Shown: one piece after another, positions 1-13,709 of the stretch | How the letters are laid out: each line of letters starts with the position of its first letter | How positions within the stretch are numbered: position 1 is the first letter of the stretch | Source of the DNA: Manis javanica | Lineage: Eukaryota; Chordata; Mammalia; Pholidota; Manidae | DNA length: 64,000 nt | NCBI RefSeq assembly: GCF_040802235.1 | Contig: NC_133170.1 | Span: 43,471,501 to 43,535,500 of the forward strand | Direction of reading: 5' to 3' | Position numbers and translations under genes: made by a program | The notes under the pieces: model-generated | The model's database searches: none | The model's input: only the letters and a program-made list of their open reading frames with translations | Told to the model about the DNA's origin: nothing

Positions 1-1080
1 AATTTTCAGTCATTATTGACATCTTCTGATCCCTTCTCTTTCTGGTACTCCATTACAAATAGATAATATCTTTTGTAGTTGTCCCATAGCCCTTGGATAT
101 TCTGGGGGTTGTTTTTGTTTTTGTTTTCATTCTTTGTATTTCAGTTTTGAAGATTTCTATTGATAAATCTTCAAGGTCTGAAGATTCTTTCCTCCATCAT
201 GTTCAGTGTTGTAATAAGCCCATCAAAAGCATTCTTCATTTCTGACAGTGTTTGATTTCTGGCATTTCATTTTGGTTCTTTCTTAGGGTTTCCATCTCTC
301 TGCTTCCATCTCTCTGCTACCCATCTGTTGTTGAATATTGTCTGCTTTATCCATTAGATCTATTAGTTAGCACATTAATCCCAGTCTGATAATTCCAACA
401 TCCCTGCCATGTCAGCTTCTAATGCTCACTTGCTCTGTCTCGTCATACTGTTTTTTTGCCCTTTAGTATGCTTTGTAATTTTTCTTGCTAGCTGCATATG
501 ATGTAGTAGGTAAAAACAACTGCTGTAAATAGGCCTTGGGTAATGTGGTGAAGAGTTGGGGGAGAGGAAGTGTTCTATAGTAATTATTATTTTAATGATT
601 AGGTCTGTCTTTTTGTGAGCCTGTGCATCTGGACAGTGAACTGGGCTGGAGTTAAATATTTCCCTTCTCCTGTATAGAGAAAGCTAGAGCTGGATGGCAT
701 TGAGTATTCCTTCTGTCATCAGGTCAGACTAATAATATCCCATCAGGTAAACTAGTTTCTCCTGAGAGCAGACTTTGTTAAGAACAGTGTGGGTCTGGCT
801 TATTTAAGAATGGTTCCTTTTTACTTCACCCTGCTGGAGGCACAAGGGAATTTTTCTCTGGTCTTTTCTGTGAGAACTTGATCGAGTTCCTGGAAGTGAA
901 AGTCACAAAAGCATGGTGGCCTGCTTTGACTGGCTCCCCTGGAGTTTTAAGCTCAGACTTGTGCTCACCTGCCATCCAGCAATCTGTCAGTTACAGTTTG
1001 GGTTTTCCTACCTGATCACTGTATCTCCAGTTTTGGGGGCAGCAGACTGCCTTGTGGCCTCACTTCTCTAGGAAATATAA
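1..1080 (-). repeat. Old LINE-like interspersed repeat, heavily diverged
   Basis: The stretch from the left edge to about 1 kb recalls a common old mammalian LINE-type repeat. It reads on the plus strand with phrases such as CCATCTGTTGTTGAATATTG, then TAGGCCTTGGGTAATGTGGTG and GTGAGCCTGTGCATCTGGAC. No ORF survives. The family and the right boundary are uncertain; the call rests on remembered consensus only. Confidence 0.4.
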
Positions 1081-1947
1081 GAAGAGTTTTTTGGGGTTTT
1101 TTTTCAGTTCAGCTTTTTACTTGTCAGGATGAAGTGGCAACTTCTAATAAGCTCCTACATGTAGAACTGAAAACCAGAAATCATCTTTTCCTTGCATATT
1201 ATAAGAATTGAATATAGATAAAATGGCTTTCATAGATACATATCACTTAAAGCTATGTTTATTTCATTACTTTTTCTCTGTTGCTGTTTGTTGGGGAGCA
1301 TTTGTCGGATAGTTAATAACTAACGACAGACAACCTTTCCCTTTTCTCCCATTTTCCCTTTCTTCTTTGAAAAGTGCATCTTCATTCTGCCTCATTTGGT
1401 GTACATGCTTGTTATATAAATCCGTTATGGTGAGTAAAGACTATAAACAGATTATGCCCTTGGTGGGTAACCCACATGCTCTTAATCTTAGCCTTGTTCA
1501 AATGCTGGCTTTATCAGTTTTTCTAGGGTTTGAGGCACTCAAAATTACTACCCAAATTCAAACTCCTAAAATTAATTTCTAAACAGTGTGCAGTGGTGTA
1601 ATATCAGAAATACTAGTATGATAGCGTTCAGCTGGTGATGTGATTACCTTATGTCCTAGAGAGTGGATTCCTTTAGGAGAGTTGGGTATCCTTTAAGAGG
1701 TAACTGTCAAGCTTTAATAGTAAAAAAATTTTGACTTTCCTTATTCTTGGGTTATTTCTGAGAAAATTACATGAATTAATCTTTCAAAATTGATCTTTTG
1801 CCTAGACAATACTGGAGAAATAACTAGTTCTTATTCTTTACTTCATTTTGCTGACTCCATGCAGACTCTTACCTATATATCATTAATATTTTCTGAAATT
1901 GCAATTCATTTGGCAACAATTATCTCTAGATGTTGCTGAATGATTTT

Positions 1948-2995
1948 TGTTACAATAAAATATGCATAATATAAAATTTACCATTTTAACCATGTACAAG
2001 TTCTGTGGCACTAGGTACATTCACATTGTGCAGCTGTTAGCACTATCCTCAGAACTTCATCTTCCCCAGCTGAAACTTTACCCATTAAACAGTTACTCAT
2101 CATTCTCTCCCCACCTCTACACAGGGCAGTTACTATTCTACTTTCTGTCTTTTTGAATTTGACTATTCTAGGAACCTCTTACAAGAGAATTTATGCAATA
2201 TTTGTCCTTCTGTGAGTGACTTATTTCACTTGGCATGTCATCAGGGTGATTCCATATTATAGCATGTCAGAATTTCCTTCCTTTTTAAAGTAGAAAAACA
2301 TTCCATCATATGTATATACCACGTTTTGCTTATCCTTCATTCACCCATTGTTGAACTCTTTATTCTACCTTTTGGCTGTTGTGAATAATACTGCTATGAA
2401 CATTGTTGTACAAGAATCTGTTCAAGTCCCTGTTTCACATCTTTTTGGTATATACCCAGAAGTGGAATTGCTGAATCATATGGTAATTCTGTGTTTAATA
2501 TTTTTGAAGACTCTATTCCCATTTCTGTAGCAGCTGCACCATTTTATATTCCCACTATCAGTACACAAATGTTCCAATTTTTATGCCTTGCCAACTTGTT
2601 TTCTGTTGTTTTGATAATAGCTGACCTAGTGGGTGTGAAGTCGTATCTCATTGTGGTATTAATTTCCATTTTCCTAATAATTAGTGATGTTAAGCATCTT
2701 TTCATGTGCTTCTTGGCCATTTGTATACTTTGGAGAAATTATTGAAATCCTGTGCCCGTGTCTTAATTGGGTTGTTTGGGTTTTCTTGTTGCTGAGTTGT
2801 AGGAATTCTTTATGTATTCTGAATATTAATCCTTATCAGATGCTCTTGGAATTTTTAAGAATGAATCCTGTATGATTAGTATTTATAGGTCATCTCCCAA
2901 GATGGATTTACTTTTGGGAATATTGCCATCTTTTTGTATATCTCTACAGTAATTTTTTCTTCACCTTGTTGCCAAGCTTTTGGAGTGTTGGGGGA
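1948..2995 (-). repeat. Old L1 fragment (ORF2 3' end and 3' UTR), inverted
   Basis: Read on the minus strand this is the C-terminal part of L1 ORF2 and its 3' UTR. On the plus strand the tell-tale complement phrases appear in order: TTCACTTGGCATG, CATTCCATCATATGTATA, GGCTGTTGTGAATAATACTGC, TATACCCAGAAGTGG and GCATCTTTTCATGTGCTTCTTGGCC. Frames are broken by many stops. It is an inactive, old copy inside the RAB5A intron, antisense to the gene. Confidence 0.85.
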
Positions 2996-4659
2996 GGGGA
3001 GGTTAGTCACTCTGTGCTTTCCTCTCCGCCCTAATTTATTTTTATCCCCTCTCTCTTATTTGCATTAATTGAAATGTAACTCTTACCTGAATACATGGTT
3101 GTTTTTGCTGCCATAATCTACTGGGATTATGTGTACACACATATGCAACCTATAAACAACCCTTGTACACACATACAATTTTAATAGGAAATAAAAATGG
3201 TCTCAGTTTTTGTTTTGCCTGTTGTCAACTCTAGACCACTGTGTACAGTCTGTCTGAAAAAATCTATTATATTAGGTTATTGCTGTTGACTCATTTTTCC
3301 CAGCAAGCCAATTTCTGCCTTCACTGATAACTTTGGTACCTGGTTCTTGATGCAACTTAGTCAGTTACGGTCATCCTTCTCTGTGATTGGCTATTCATCT
3401 TCAAGTTTGATCTAAATCCCTTGTACTCACTCATTGAATTCCTTGCTTCACTGAAAAACCTTTGTTTCCCCCACAAATCACTTATAAACAGTCTGTAACT
3501 AGGATATGATCACAAGCCCCTGATCTACTTCTGCAATCTTGAACAAGACCTTTCCCTTCTCTAGCAACTATATCCTTACCTTTCAGTTTTAACAGGACTT
3601 CAATCCACTACTTCTGAAAAGTTTTACTTAAGGGAAAATGTTCAGTCATTATCCTACTGTGGGGACACCACTGTTACTTTTGTCTCCTTTATGCTTTTCT
3701 ACTCACTGTTTTTGTGTAGGTAGACCATATCCTTACCAGGAATTTTTTTTTTTTTACTTTTTGGCTTTTAAATACGTCATTTAATAATCTTAAAATTAAA
3801 TTGCTGCTGAACACCAACTTTACCAGTGCCTTTTCATTTATACATCTGGATTGTTTTCTAATTGTATGTACAAGAATTCTTCGAGCTTGAAGATTTGTTC
3901 TCTCTATTCTGCCTCCCCATACTGTCTTGAAGATTCCATGAGCTATTAGGTCAAACAGTATCAGCATTTTGGTGGCTTTGCCGCATGTTAACAAAATTGT
4001 TTCCAAAAAAGTTACACAAAATCACAGGCAGAGAGTGAGTTTTTGCCACACTCTGTATTTTTATTTTTTCATTTTGCTAAATGAGAAGATAAAACTTAAT
4101 TTTTTCTGCTGTGAAGATTTTATTACTAGTGATGTTGACTTTTTTCCTGTTATATTTCTTCTCTGAATTTACTTTATACATTTATTCTTCAGGCTTTAGG
4201 AGTTTTTCTCAAGATTCCTACATATTAAAAAATAATCTCAACATCCACTGTAGAAATTTCCCTCTCTGTGTTCACCCCTGTGTTTGGGGTGTATGATAAA
4301 TGTTTTGCAAACTTGAAGTCTCAAATTTTTATGTAATCAAGCCTAACAGTCAAATTACATAGGATTTTTGGTCCATTCTAATAATGTAAGTCTTTCCTAT
4401 CAGATTTGATAAATAAGTTGAGTGTTGGGATGGTATTGGTTCCTTGGTTTTTCTCTTTTTTGCCCTGTTTAATTCATGTTGAATCATTTTAGTTCTGAGT
4501 GTAAACTTTTTTTTTGAGTTGTTAACCATTGGCTAATGCTATTGATTTGGATATTCTCTCCCTTTCCTGGTGTATTGCAGTGTCTCATCCTTGCTTATTA
4601 TTTATTAAGGCCTTCTACATTTTTGGTATTTGCAAATTTAACATTTACAGTTTAGCTGT

Positions 4660-5080
4660 TCTCAGCTGACCCCAAGGTCTGTGATTCAGTAATATGTATT
4701 TTTGCGGAGACTGAAACTGTTGCTTGCTGCCAGACTTGCAAATAGGAACCGAACAGCCCATGTAGCTCAAAGAGGGAGCCTATTAGACAGGCCAGCACCC
4801 GCATCTCAACACAGCTTTGTTTTTCTCTGCTTGTCATCGCGTACACAGTAACTCTCGAAGTGATAAAAGCTGTTTCTTTGTGAAATATGGGCCCGAAAAG
4901 AAAACCAACTTGCTAGTGCTGGTGATGGAAATGAAGAGAAAATGAAGAGGTCTTAAGAAAGTGATGGTTCTTAGCCAGAAAATAGACGTTTTGGATAAAT
5001 TAAAGTGGTTTTGCAGATTCAGGTAAGTTTGTGGTTGGATAATGTTGCTACAGTATTGCTGTAGTAGTTTATATATTTTG
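4660..5080 (+). mobile_element. Tigger/pogo-type DNA transposon fragment
   Basis: Around 4885 the plus strand reads ATG GGC CCG AAA AGA AAA CCA, the start of a Tigger-family (CENP-B-like, TcMar) transposase, followed a few codons later by a stop. About 100 bp on, another frame encodes a stretch resembling the conserved 'KIDVLDKL' part of the N-terminal helix-turn-helix. The region also keeps CpGs (CATCGCGTAC near 4837) unlike its AT-rich surroundings. Only the 5' part of the element is present and its frames are broken. The exact Tigger subfamily is not resolved. Confidence 0.6.
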
Positions 5081-8000
5081 AATGCCAAAATTATTTTTTA
5101 TAACTTTGTAAAATCACTAGTAACGTACTTTTTAGAAGCACTAAGAATTTACAGATGTCAGCTGTACTTCATTTAATTTTAGAAGGAAAATTAAATGCTT
5201 AAGTGTTTGAAAACTTAGTAACTTAGGGGAATCATGTTGTTCCTGCAGTACATGTTTACAATGAAGCTGAATTATCCTGTTCCCATAATATATCTGTCCT
5301 TGTGTCACTGCAGCACTTTTAATTGTTTTGTGTTTTTGTTGTACCCCAAAACCCATTCCCCTGGCCTCTATTATTGGCCATTTCTCCTCCCCCAAAAATT
5401 ATTCTGTGTTTATCATCCCACATAAAACAACAATATGGTGTTTTCAAATTAAAAAGATCTTGATGGTATTTTGTTTGAGATTGTGTTTGAAATATTTATA
5501 TTTTCCCTTTGGGGAACTGTCTATTCAGATGTTACCTAAAACAGCCCCCAAAAGAGTTCCACATATTTTTAATGAACTTTTAGCAAATATTTTGAACATT
5601 TATATGCAGTGGGATTTATATTAGATCTTGGATAAGGAGAACACTATAGCTATAGTAATTTCTCAGGGAACTCAGTCTAAGAGAATCGAAAGATAATATG
5701 AACTCTTGATAAAAAGTGAGGCATGTTATTATACAAGGAACTCTGGGAGCACAGAGGTAGGACAAGCTATTAAATAGGGTGTGATTAATGATGGTTTCTA
5801 AGAGGAGTTGAAGAGTGAACTATCTTGTTCTTTGTTAATATGATTGGAATCCATTCTTCTCCGAGCTTAACACTGAAGACCTGGTTATTGCCAGGGTATT
5901 GTAAGGCTGGTGATGTGTTCCAGCCAATCTAAAGAACTCATTATCTTCTTTATTTGAACTGCTGCCTCTGGATTTTCATGTCAGTCTTGCCTCTTACAAA
6001 TAATACCTCTTTTCAATAATTTAATGCTTTTATAATTACAAGGATATCTGAAATGATATTAAATAATGGTTATAGTCAACATTCTTGTTTGGTTTGTAGA
6101 TTTAAAGAGACTGCCTAAGAGCAAAAAATAAATAATTGCTGTTTATTAACCTAAATGCTGATTTCAGGCTTAAAGGTAGAATGGACACCTTAAAATTCTA
6201 AGGAAAAATCTTGCATGCATATTAGGAAAGAATATAGACTCAAATGCCCTTTTGTAATTTATTTTAAAAATAAATGATTTTTCTTCTTTATTCTACTGGT
6301 GTATTGCATTTCTGGTAAAACTCTACTTGGCCATGGACTGTTCTTTTAGTGTGTTTGTTGGACTTCATCTGTATTTCATTTGTCATTTTCGTACTTCATT
6401 TATAAAAAATATTGGTGGCCCTTTTGTGGTATCTTTAACTGGTTTGAGAATCATGTTAAATTTCTCTTAAAGTCAGCATAACTATTAGTTACTTTCCTGA
6501 GCCAAGAGTTGATTTTACAAAGTGTGAATAAGTATTTTTTCTACCAGTGTACTTTGGTCATAGAGAAAACAGTCTGAGTGCAAATTCTGAAATTTTTTTC
6601 AAGTTGCATCAAACTGTACTTGAGAAAAGGCTTATATTTTGTGATCCATTCTTTACCTTTTTCCCTTTTACTGAAAAATAAGTATTATCAAATAGGCTTA
6701 ATTTTAAATATTAAAAATGTTTGAGTCTATAAGAAAGCCTTTTCTGACAGTGAAAAGGTGACATAGTGCTGTCTCAGTGTCCTTTGCCATAAATACAGGA
6801 TTTTAGAAATGGATATTTCTGTTAATTTTGTACAGTAAAAGAAGTTTGATGAATTCGTATTTTAAGTATGACTAGCCATCTGGGAATTCACATAACAGTT
6901 CATTAGAATCTAGTTCTAGACATTTCCAATTATGATGTTTACAGAATTGAGATTATAGTTGCTAGTACTGAAACAAGAAACCAGTTGATCTAATAAAAAT
7001 TGCATGAGAAAGAAATTTATCTGCTATAAAAAAGATAGAATATCTAATTAAACTTGGCATATTCTCCACATTTTATATTAACTAGTGAATCTCTTAAGGA
7101 AAATTAACATCACTAGAAAAACTGCTGCCATTTACAGAAATGGATCATAATTCTCTTGTATGGTAGGACAGACTTTTAGAAAACTTTACAACTGAATTCC
7201 ATGCCAATTGGGAGGAGTTTAATACCACACCTTTAGCTGAAAGGAAAAAGGAGGAGCATGCTGACTTGCCGTTAACTATAGAGCAGCAGGATCTTACCTT
7301 CCAAAGTTAATGAAGGAAAGGAACTCAAGGGTGTAGTTGTGTTGGCCAGCATGCTGCTAAAAATGGCCGTGTGTAAGTTTTGTTCATAAGTATCTTAAAT
7401 GCAGGTGGCCACACACAGAAACTTACTCTAGCAGTTGATGTTTTAAAGGTTAATAAACATGATTACAACTTATATTTTATAAGATGATTTCTTATTTTTC
7501 ACTGCTATCCATTATGGTGTCTTTCCTGATATTTATTCCTAGGGCCAAGAGAATTATAACAGACATTTTACTTCATATTGTTCTTACGAAGTAATTCAGA
7601 AAGTAAGTGATACAGTAGTTCTTTGCAAGATTTGACAGCAGTCTTCTTAATTTTAAAAGTAAAATAGCATTGTAAGGTGGTATTTTCTTGTTACAGTTAA
7701 AATCTCTGAAGAACAGATGAAAACACAAATCCAAAAAGGCCTTATGGCATGGGATAAAGAGCTAGGAGTTAATATTGAATCTATAGCAAGTTAAGTCGAG
7801 GTTGAGTGATAATGATTACAACAATTAAAGTGCTATAATGTGTTGAAGGTAAAATGCAACCAAAAAATACTAATTTGGTACTAATGGACTGGGACTAAAT
7901 TCCCAGAGTATGCCAGTACACCTAGGAGACTGGAGCAGCGGGGGTGTGGTTAGCAATGTAGATGGTAGCGTTACAGGTATGTTGATGCCCACCCAGCATT

Positions 8001-8297
8001 TTTCAAGAATATACATATGCTTCTTTTAATTTAATTTTAAAATTTACAGTTTGTAAAACAATTTAAGAAATTTAGCTTAATATTACAGTAAGCTTTTCAA
8101 GAATGTAGAAAATAAATCTGATTTTACTATGAAGATCTTGATATAAGCATATATATCTATCTAGCTTTGAGGTACAGGTCTTGAAAGTATTTAAAGCTAC
8201 TATTAAGCCAATATATCAGGTTTCCAGGTGTTTTTTATATTATGAAAATGTTAGGGGGAAAATAATAAACTTAACTACAGACATTTTCTTCTTTCAG

Positions 8298-8449
8298 CTG
8301 CTTTTCTAACCCAAACTGTGTGTCTTGATGACACAACAGTAAAATTTGAAATTTGGGATACAGCTGGTCAAGAACGATACCATAGCCTAGCCCCAATGTA
8401 CTACAGAGGAGCACAAGCAGCCATAGTTGTATATGATATCACAAACGAG
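8298..8449 (+). CDS. RAB5A: RAB5A coding exon 3 (residues about 55-105)
   Basis: RAB5A is a small Rab GTPase on early endosomes and the plasma membrane; with GTP it recruits tethers and PI3-kinase to drive endocytic fusion. This 152-bp exon starts with the last two bases of an Ala codon and ends on a Glu codon just before GTAAGT. It encodes the end of switch I, then the G3 motif WDTAGQE (residues 74-80 by human numbering) with the catalytic Gln, switch II with [13 protein letters not shown], and the strand ending in VVYDITNE. The translation matches RAB5A rather than RAB5B or RAB5C as far as I remember them. Acceptor TTTCAG at 8292-8297; donor GTAAGT at 8450. Confidence 0.97.
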
Positions 8450-8747
8450 GTAAGTAGATGTGCGTGTTAGAGTGAAACTACTTGGAATATCCCAGTTTTG
8501 GCATTCACAATTTTGATTAGTGAAAATAATTGTTTAAATCATTTTTGATAACCGAGCAAGATATTTCTGCCAAAATTATGAGTTAGAAAAGCTGATTTAA
8601 AAAAGATGAGAGTGTCTCAAATAATACAGTAGCCCTAAGAATTATTTCCTAGAGTTACACTGGACAGTCTTTAAAGCCTTGTTTCACAAAGATGCTGCCT
8701 AACCATTTTTTCAGCCTGTGCCAAATAGCTGTTTCTTTGTTTCCCAG
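8450..8747 (+). other. RAB5A: RAB5A intron 3
   Basis: A 298-bp intron with donor GTAAGT and acceptor TTTCCCAG. No repeat or other gene is visible in it. Confidence 0.9.
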
Positions 8748-8870
8748 GAGTCTTTTGCCAGAGCCAAAAATTGGGTTAAAGAACTTCAGAGGCAAGCCAG
8801 TCCTAACATTGTAATAGCTTTATCAGGAAACAAGGCTGACCTTGCAAATAAAAGAGCTGTTGATTTCCAG
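8748..8870 (+). CDS. RAB5A: RAB5A coding exon 4 (residues about 106-146)
   Basis: A 123-bp, phase-0 exon of 41 codons beginning [16 protein letters not shown] and ending RAVDFQ before GTATGT. It carries the guanine-specificity G4 motif as SGNKAD (NKxD, residues 133-136). A frame open through the flanking introns adds unrelated residues at both ends; the true limits are set by the AG at 8746-8747 and the GT at 8871-8872. The reading phase joins the previous exon (Glu-Glu-Ser) without a break. Confidence 0.97.
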
Positions 8871-10379
8871 GTATGTTTGAAGGCACATATGTACTGTATG
8901 ATTCCGTCTGCATCCATACTTAAATTATAGTTTCAACTTTAAAGCCATTCAAATACTAGAAAACACAGATTTTTTACACAAATGTGGTAATAGTATATGT
9001 AATGCTTCTCATGATAAACCTGAATTTTGAAACCTCTTTATTTAATGGTAATACATATATTGATAACAAAGATTTTGCTGACCTAAACAAAAGAAGTAAC
9101 TGTTCACAAATAGAGCAGAAATCATAAAGCAAGAGGTGATTGCCTCCTATCCTAATCCCTCCATCCCTACACATACTTTAGTATCCTTCCTAACCTTTCT
9201 CTATTTATCTCCTGTATGTATAGTATATATAGTAACAGACATTCATGTACCCACATAAACACATACACGTAGACTCATGTTTTTAAAAGGGCCTTCAGAT
9301 ATAAAGGCTCAAAAAAAATCTAGTTTGTATGTTATTTAATATTCAACACATTTAAGATGTTCCCTACTGTAAAATAGAGGAAATAGTCATCTAAAACAAA
9401 GCAGTGTCTCTTTGCTTTTAAACACATTTTCTAACTTGCCCTGTTCTTTGACTCTCAGCTTTTTACCCTCTAAAGGAGTTTGGTTGTGGCCATTATATAT
9501 ATAATATCATTGATGGGATGACATTCTTTTTTGTTGATGGCCATAGGTGGAGTTCATGCACCTAGAGAAAATAAACTAGCGCTTCTTGCAACATTCAGTA
9601 GTAAACTGATCATGTTGCACATGTGGTTTCCTTTAATTCCAGTGACAGCCATGTGGTATAATACCATCTAGTACTCTTTCTAAGGTAGTTACCTGCCCAA
9701 CATAAAGTGCTAAATAGAGTGTTTAAATTGTAGTCAAAACTGGCCCTGTCACATAACACTTCAAAGGAAACTCAGTTTTTTCCTTTGTCAGTGGAAAAGG
9801 TAATTGCTTGATCTTCACAGCAGTCGTGAGGCTCAAAGGCAATAATACATGTAAACTGTAAGGCCTGACAAAAATATAAAGTGTAGTAATAATAATTTTC
9901 AAAGGAGTGAGTGATGATGTACTCAGAATTTAAATGTTGCTTGTAGAGGTCATTCAGAATTAAATATGAGAATGCCTCCTCATGGTTAAAGCCAGTCTTA
10001 TATATTTGGTTTCTCTTTGTTTTCATTGCAAATAATGAGCGTAAGTAAAATTTGCCATGGAGACCAGGGAGTTTTCTATTTAGAATAGGATAATTTCCCC
10101 CACCCTGAAACTTATCCTTTGAAAGTAGATTTAATGTGAGACCAGATGAATCAGGATGAGATAGTGCAAGAAGTTAAGGCAAAAACAAATTTATAAATGT
10201 ATCCTAACCAATGCTGTTACCTCTGTTTTAACTTTGGTAATAATTGCTTCCTATGCAGTTTTTGGTTACAGGTAATCTAGTTAATAGTAGAATAAGGAAG
10301 CCTCTTTTTTCCCTATAACAAAAATAAGGCAGGGTGTAGTATGTGCAAGGGATATATCATTTTGCTGTTCTCTCAACAG
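8871..10379 (+). other. RAB5A: RAB5A intron 4
   Basis: A 1.5 kb AT-rich intron with a TCTCAACAG acceptor. I see no repeat family, RNA gene or credible ORF in it; the short ORFs are not supported by any recognised family. Confidence 0.85.
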
Positions 10380-10473
10380 GAAGCACAGTCCTATGCAGAT
10401 GACAACAGTTTATTATTCATGGAGACATCAGCTAAGACGTCAATGAATGTAAATGAAATATTCATGGCAATAG
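10380..10473 (+). CDS. RAB5A: RAB5A coding exon 5 (residues about 147-178)
   Basis: A 94-bp exon of 31 codons plus one base. It encodes [19 protein letters not shown] with the G5 motif (ETSAK, guanine-base contact), then [12 protein letters not shown], and ends on the first base of an Ala codon before GTAAGG. The split Ala codon is completed by CT at the start of the last exon, which confirms the junction. Confidence 0.97.
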
Positions 10474-13400
10474 GTAAGGTTAACTTTTTTTCAAACAGTA
10501 AGTGTAGCCAAAACAAGTTATACTGGGTGGGGCATATTTGGTTTCACTGATTTCAAAAATTTTTGGATTTTCTTTTTAATAAATAAATTTCTATTCTTTG
10601 TCCCTTCCACCAAGCAAAACTTTGTTATATATTGTTAAATTTGAAAGATTATTACCTATTAGGTCATAATATTTTCAGCTTAGTTAAGTTTCTTCTGGAT
10701 GAGTTCAAAGCCTGGACATTGAGCTGATAGTTCAAGCAGATTGATTTTCTTAAGATTTCACTAAGAAATTTGGACAAATACATGTTTTTCTATTAGATTG
10801 TGCTTTTTATATAAAAGGCAGATACACTCAGCAGTATTTATTAGTGCAATATGTAGGCATAGTGAGATTTCTTTCTCACTGATCAGTGTTTCCATCTTCC
10901 TTGCTCTGAACAGAGCACTATTTTTGTCTCTTACAAGTTCTTTTTAAATGTTGACTACTGACAAATGTAAGAAAAGTACATGGTATATAAGTATACAAGC
11001 TGACAGGTTATTTTAATGCAGATACTGTAATGGAGAAATTATCCATTTCAAAGCACTGAGGTACAGAGAGAGAGCACTCAGGGCAGGCGAAACAGGCCGT
11101 GCCGTACCATATCCCAGTGGCCGGCCGGCCTGTGCAGCTTTGGGGACCTTTACTCAGTGATGACTGTGTTCCAGTGTCGCTGATTATAGCAAATGAAGTT
11201 GAAGTAATAAGAAAGTTTCCTGTTTTCTGTACCCAAAACAAAAGTCACTCTTTACCCTAAACTCCCAGTCTTTTTAAGGTATAGATTCTGTGGGAAGGGT
11301 CTGCTTTGGTGGCTCTCACAGTTTACTACCTCTAATCCATTCACGTGCTAAGCACCCACCTCTCTCCATAACATCTCTTTTTACACTGGAATGGCTGCAT
11401 TCCTATCCCTGAATAAGAGTATTCTTTCACAGTGGAAGTCATACAAATTAACAGCTGATTTAGATGCCAAAAAGAACTTGGTAAAAGCTGCAAGTACTGT
11501 CAGAATATCTGTCACTAGGTGAGAGTATCTAGTGATGGCTTATTTAAGAAAAAATTTGCCTGTTTGTTGTATAATACATTTTCCTGAGAAACTCAAGTGT
11601 GCAGTTTATTAGGGAAGCACTAGCACAGTTGTGAAGGATTATGCAACAACTTGCTCTTTTTATAAGTGGAACAGATTACACCCAGGTCTACATTGGAAAA
11701 ATTAATAACAGGAAACAAGAACATAATAGTTCCCTTAAAACAGGCTGAACTTTAAACCTTTCTAATGCTGTAAAGACTGCACCAGATGGGCTTTATTTAA
11801 TTTGTACCTTTTATTTAGATGTGCTGATAAGGTCATTTTTCCAGTCAGAAAGTAGCCTATATATTGCAGCTTTCAGTTATTTTTTGAAATTAGAATGTTT
11901 CTTTTCTTGAAAGGGATCCCAAATATAAATTGAACTGTGGCCTTTCATTTCTTTTACCAGACTAGTAACTTAAATAAATCACACAGTGCACTCATTTTTT
12001 TTTTATTTTTGATGACTTCCCAAAGAGAACAGAGTAGTGCATTCATCACCTGCTTTTAGTTTTAAAGGTTTTGAGTGGCTTCTTTACTGCACATCTTTAT
12101 TAACTTGTTGCAGAATTTTTACCTTCTCACAATCCTAATCAATTCAAGGGCAAATTGGTAAGCTGCAGTTATCCAGGTACAAAATAGTACCAGCTTCACA
12201 TTGGTAACACAATGAAAGACAGTAGCATACTTCTTTTGAGACCCTTAAAATGTGTTTTTAGTATATGTTTACACAGTAAAAATTAACCAATAGAAGCTGA
12301 AAGTTCTACATTCCAGTTTTATTTCTTTCAGCCTCCTAATTTCATTCAGTGTTCTTACAGAAAGCCCTCTAGAGGTATGCTTAGAGGGAGAAATGAACCT
12401 GCATTGATATTAATTATAAAGTTTATAATACTAGCCCAGTGTTTGTTCCTACAGGGCTTTGCTTGTAAATTCATTTGACATTTTATTACCATTTAAACTA
12501 CCCTAGCGTCATTCCTGGAGAGGTGGATTGACGTGAAGGCTTTTCCCTAATTTCAGTTCTCCTGCCTCCCAGATCCATTGCCCAACCCAGCATCTAGGAT
12601 TCTAAAGATGATTAGTGCTTACACAAAATATTACATCAAATAAAGGACAGAGGATCCCAAACACAGAGGCGTTCAGATTTTGAAGTAGAGCATGTTCAAC
12701 TTTAGTGTAACTTGAGCTAACACCAAGGTAAAGCTGGAGTCTGACCTTAATAGTCTTAGTCCCAAGGTTAATAGAGACCAGTGTGTCCAGCCACTCTCAA
12801 AGTCAGTACTCAAAGAGGTTTTTACTATTTAATGAATACAGCAGCGCATCAAGGATCTTTGGGATCCAAGCCAGCTACATCTAAAAGGTAAAGTTTTTAA
12901 TCAGTTGAGAGCCAAGCTCCAAAGACCATCCATTAGCTGTGCAGAGCTTAACAGAGCTAAAGCTGTAACTGTTGGTTGAGGAGCTTCACCCAAATGTGGC
13001 AAGCCATGCCCGTGTGACCCAAAAATTGGGAAACTGTTTTTTGAGGTAGAGCTTTCAGGATCAAGCACACTTACATTAGGGGAGAGCTACTGATGAATCT
13101 GATTAGACTTCTTACCAGCCATTGGAGAGGATAATGATAGATGTTGGGAGGGTAAAGTCTGTGTATGCCAGAAAGAAAATAGGAGGTGTGATTTATCATG
13201 ATTTGGGGTAAAAATTAGGTTGTACAGTAGATAACTACTTCTGTTAGGATGATGGTGATGGTATTTGTTTCTATCATCTTGTTCCAAAAAGTATTTGTGG
13301 CAGTCCAGGGAATATTGATATGCGTGAGCTGCCACTTTATAAACATATTGGCTGGCCATAATCCTTATTAACTTGGATTTCCTCTAATGGAATATTAATG

Positions 13401-13709
13401 ATTATGAAATAAAGTGTAACTTTTTGGTATTATTAAGCAGATAGATCTAAAGAATTAAATATAGCTCTAGTCAAGTTAAGTTTTAAATGTGTCTGCACCT
13501 GCTTCCTGTTTTACACTTCCCACAACCAACTAAACTCCCTGAACACAATGACCAATATTTTGGTATTTAATAGATACTCAATAAACATTTAAAAAGAGTG
13601 AGCATGGTTACATGATGCTTTGGGATAATTTAACTGGAGAGAAAGATAAAAGCAATTCACATGCTAATATGAATATTCTAATTGTGTTTATTTTAATAAC
13701 ATCTCTTAG
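10474..13709 (+). other. RAB5A: RAB5A intron 5
   Basis: A 3.2 kb intron ending ATCTCTTAG. It is unusually clean: I could not recognise any interspersed repeat. A small GC-rich island with a GGCCGGCCGGCC palindrome lies near 11119-11130. ORFs of 77 and 90 codons on the minus strand (11008-11241, 13087-13359) have no recognised family and look incidental. Confidence 0.8.

Larger units (their letters stand above)
1..8297 (+). other. RAB5A: RAB5A intron (3' part), upstream of coding exon 3
   Basis: No exon of RAB5A could be found before 8298: the exon carrying the start codon and the P-loop must lie left of the window. The intron ends in a good acceptor (pyrimidine tract plus TTTCAG at 8291-8297). 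It is AT-rich and holds a LINE-like relic near the left edge, a minus-strand L1 relic (about 1948-2995) and a Tigger transposon relic (about 4660-5080). From about 5.1 to 8.29 kb I see no recognisable repeat or gene; short ORFs here have no recognisable family. Confidence 0.85.

Noticed and set aside
3689-4006. 105-codon minus-strand ORF
   Set aside because: AT-rich intronic sequence with a poly-Lys run from a T tract; no family recognised.
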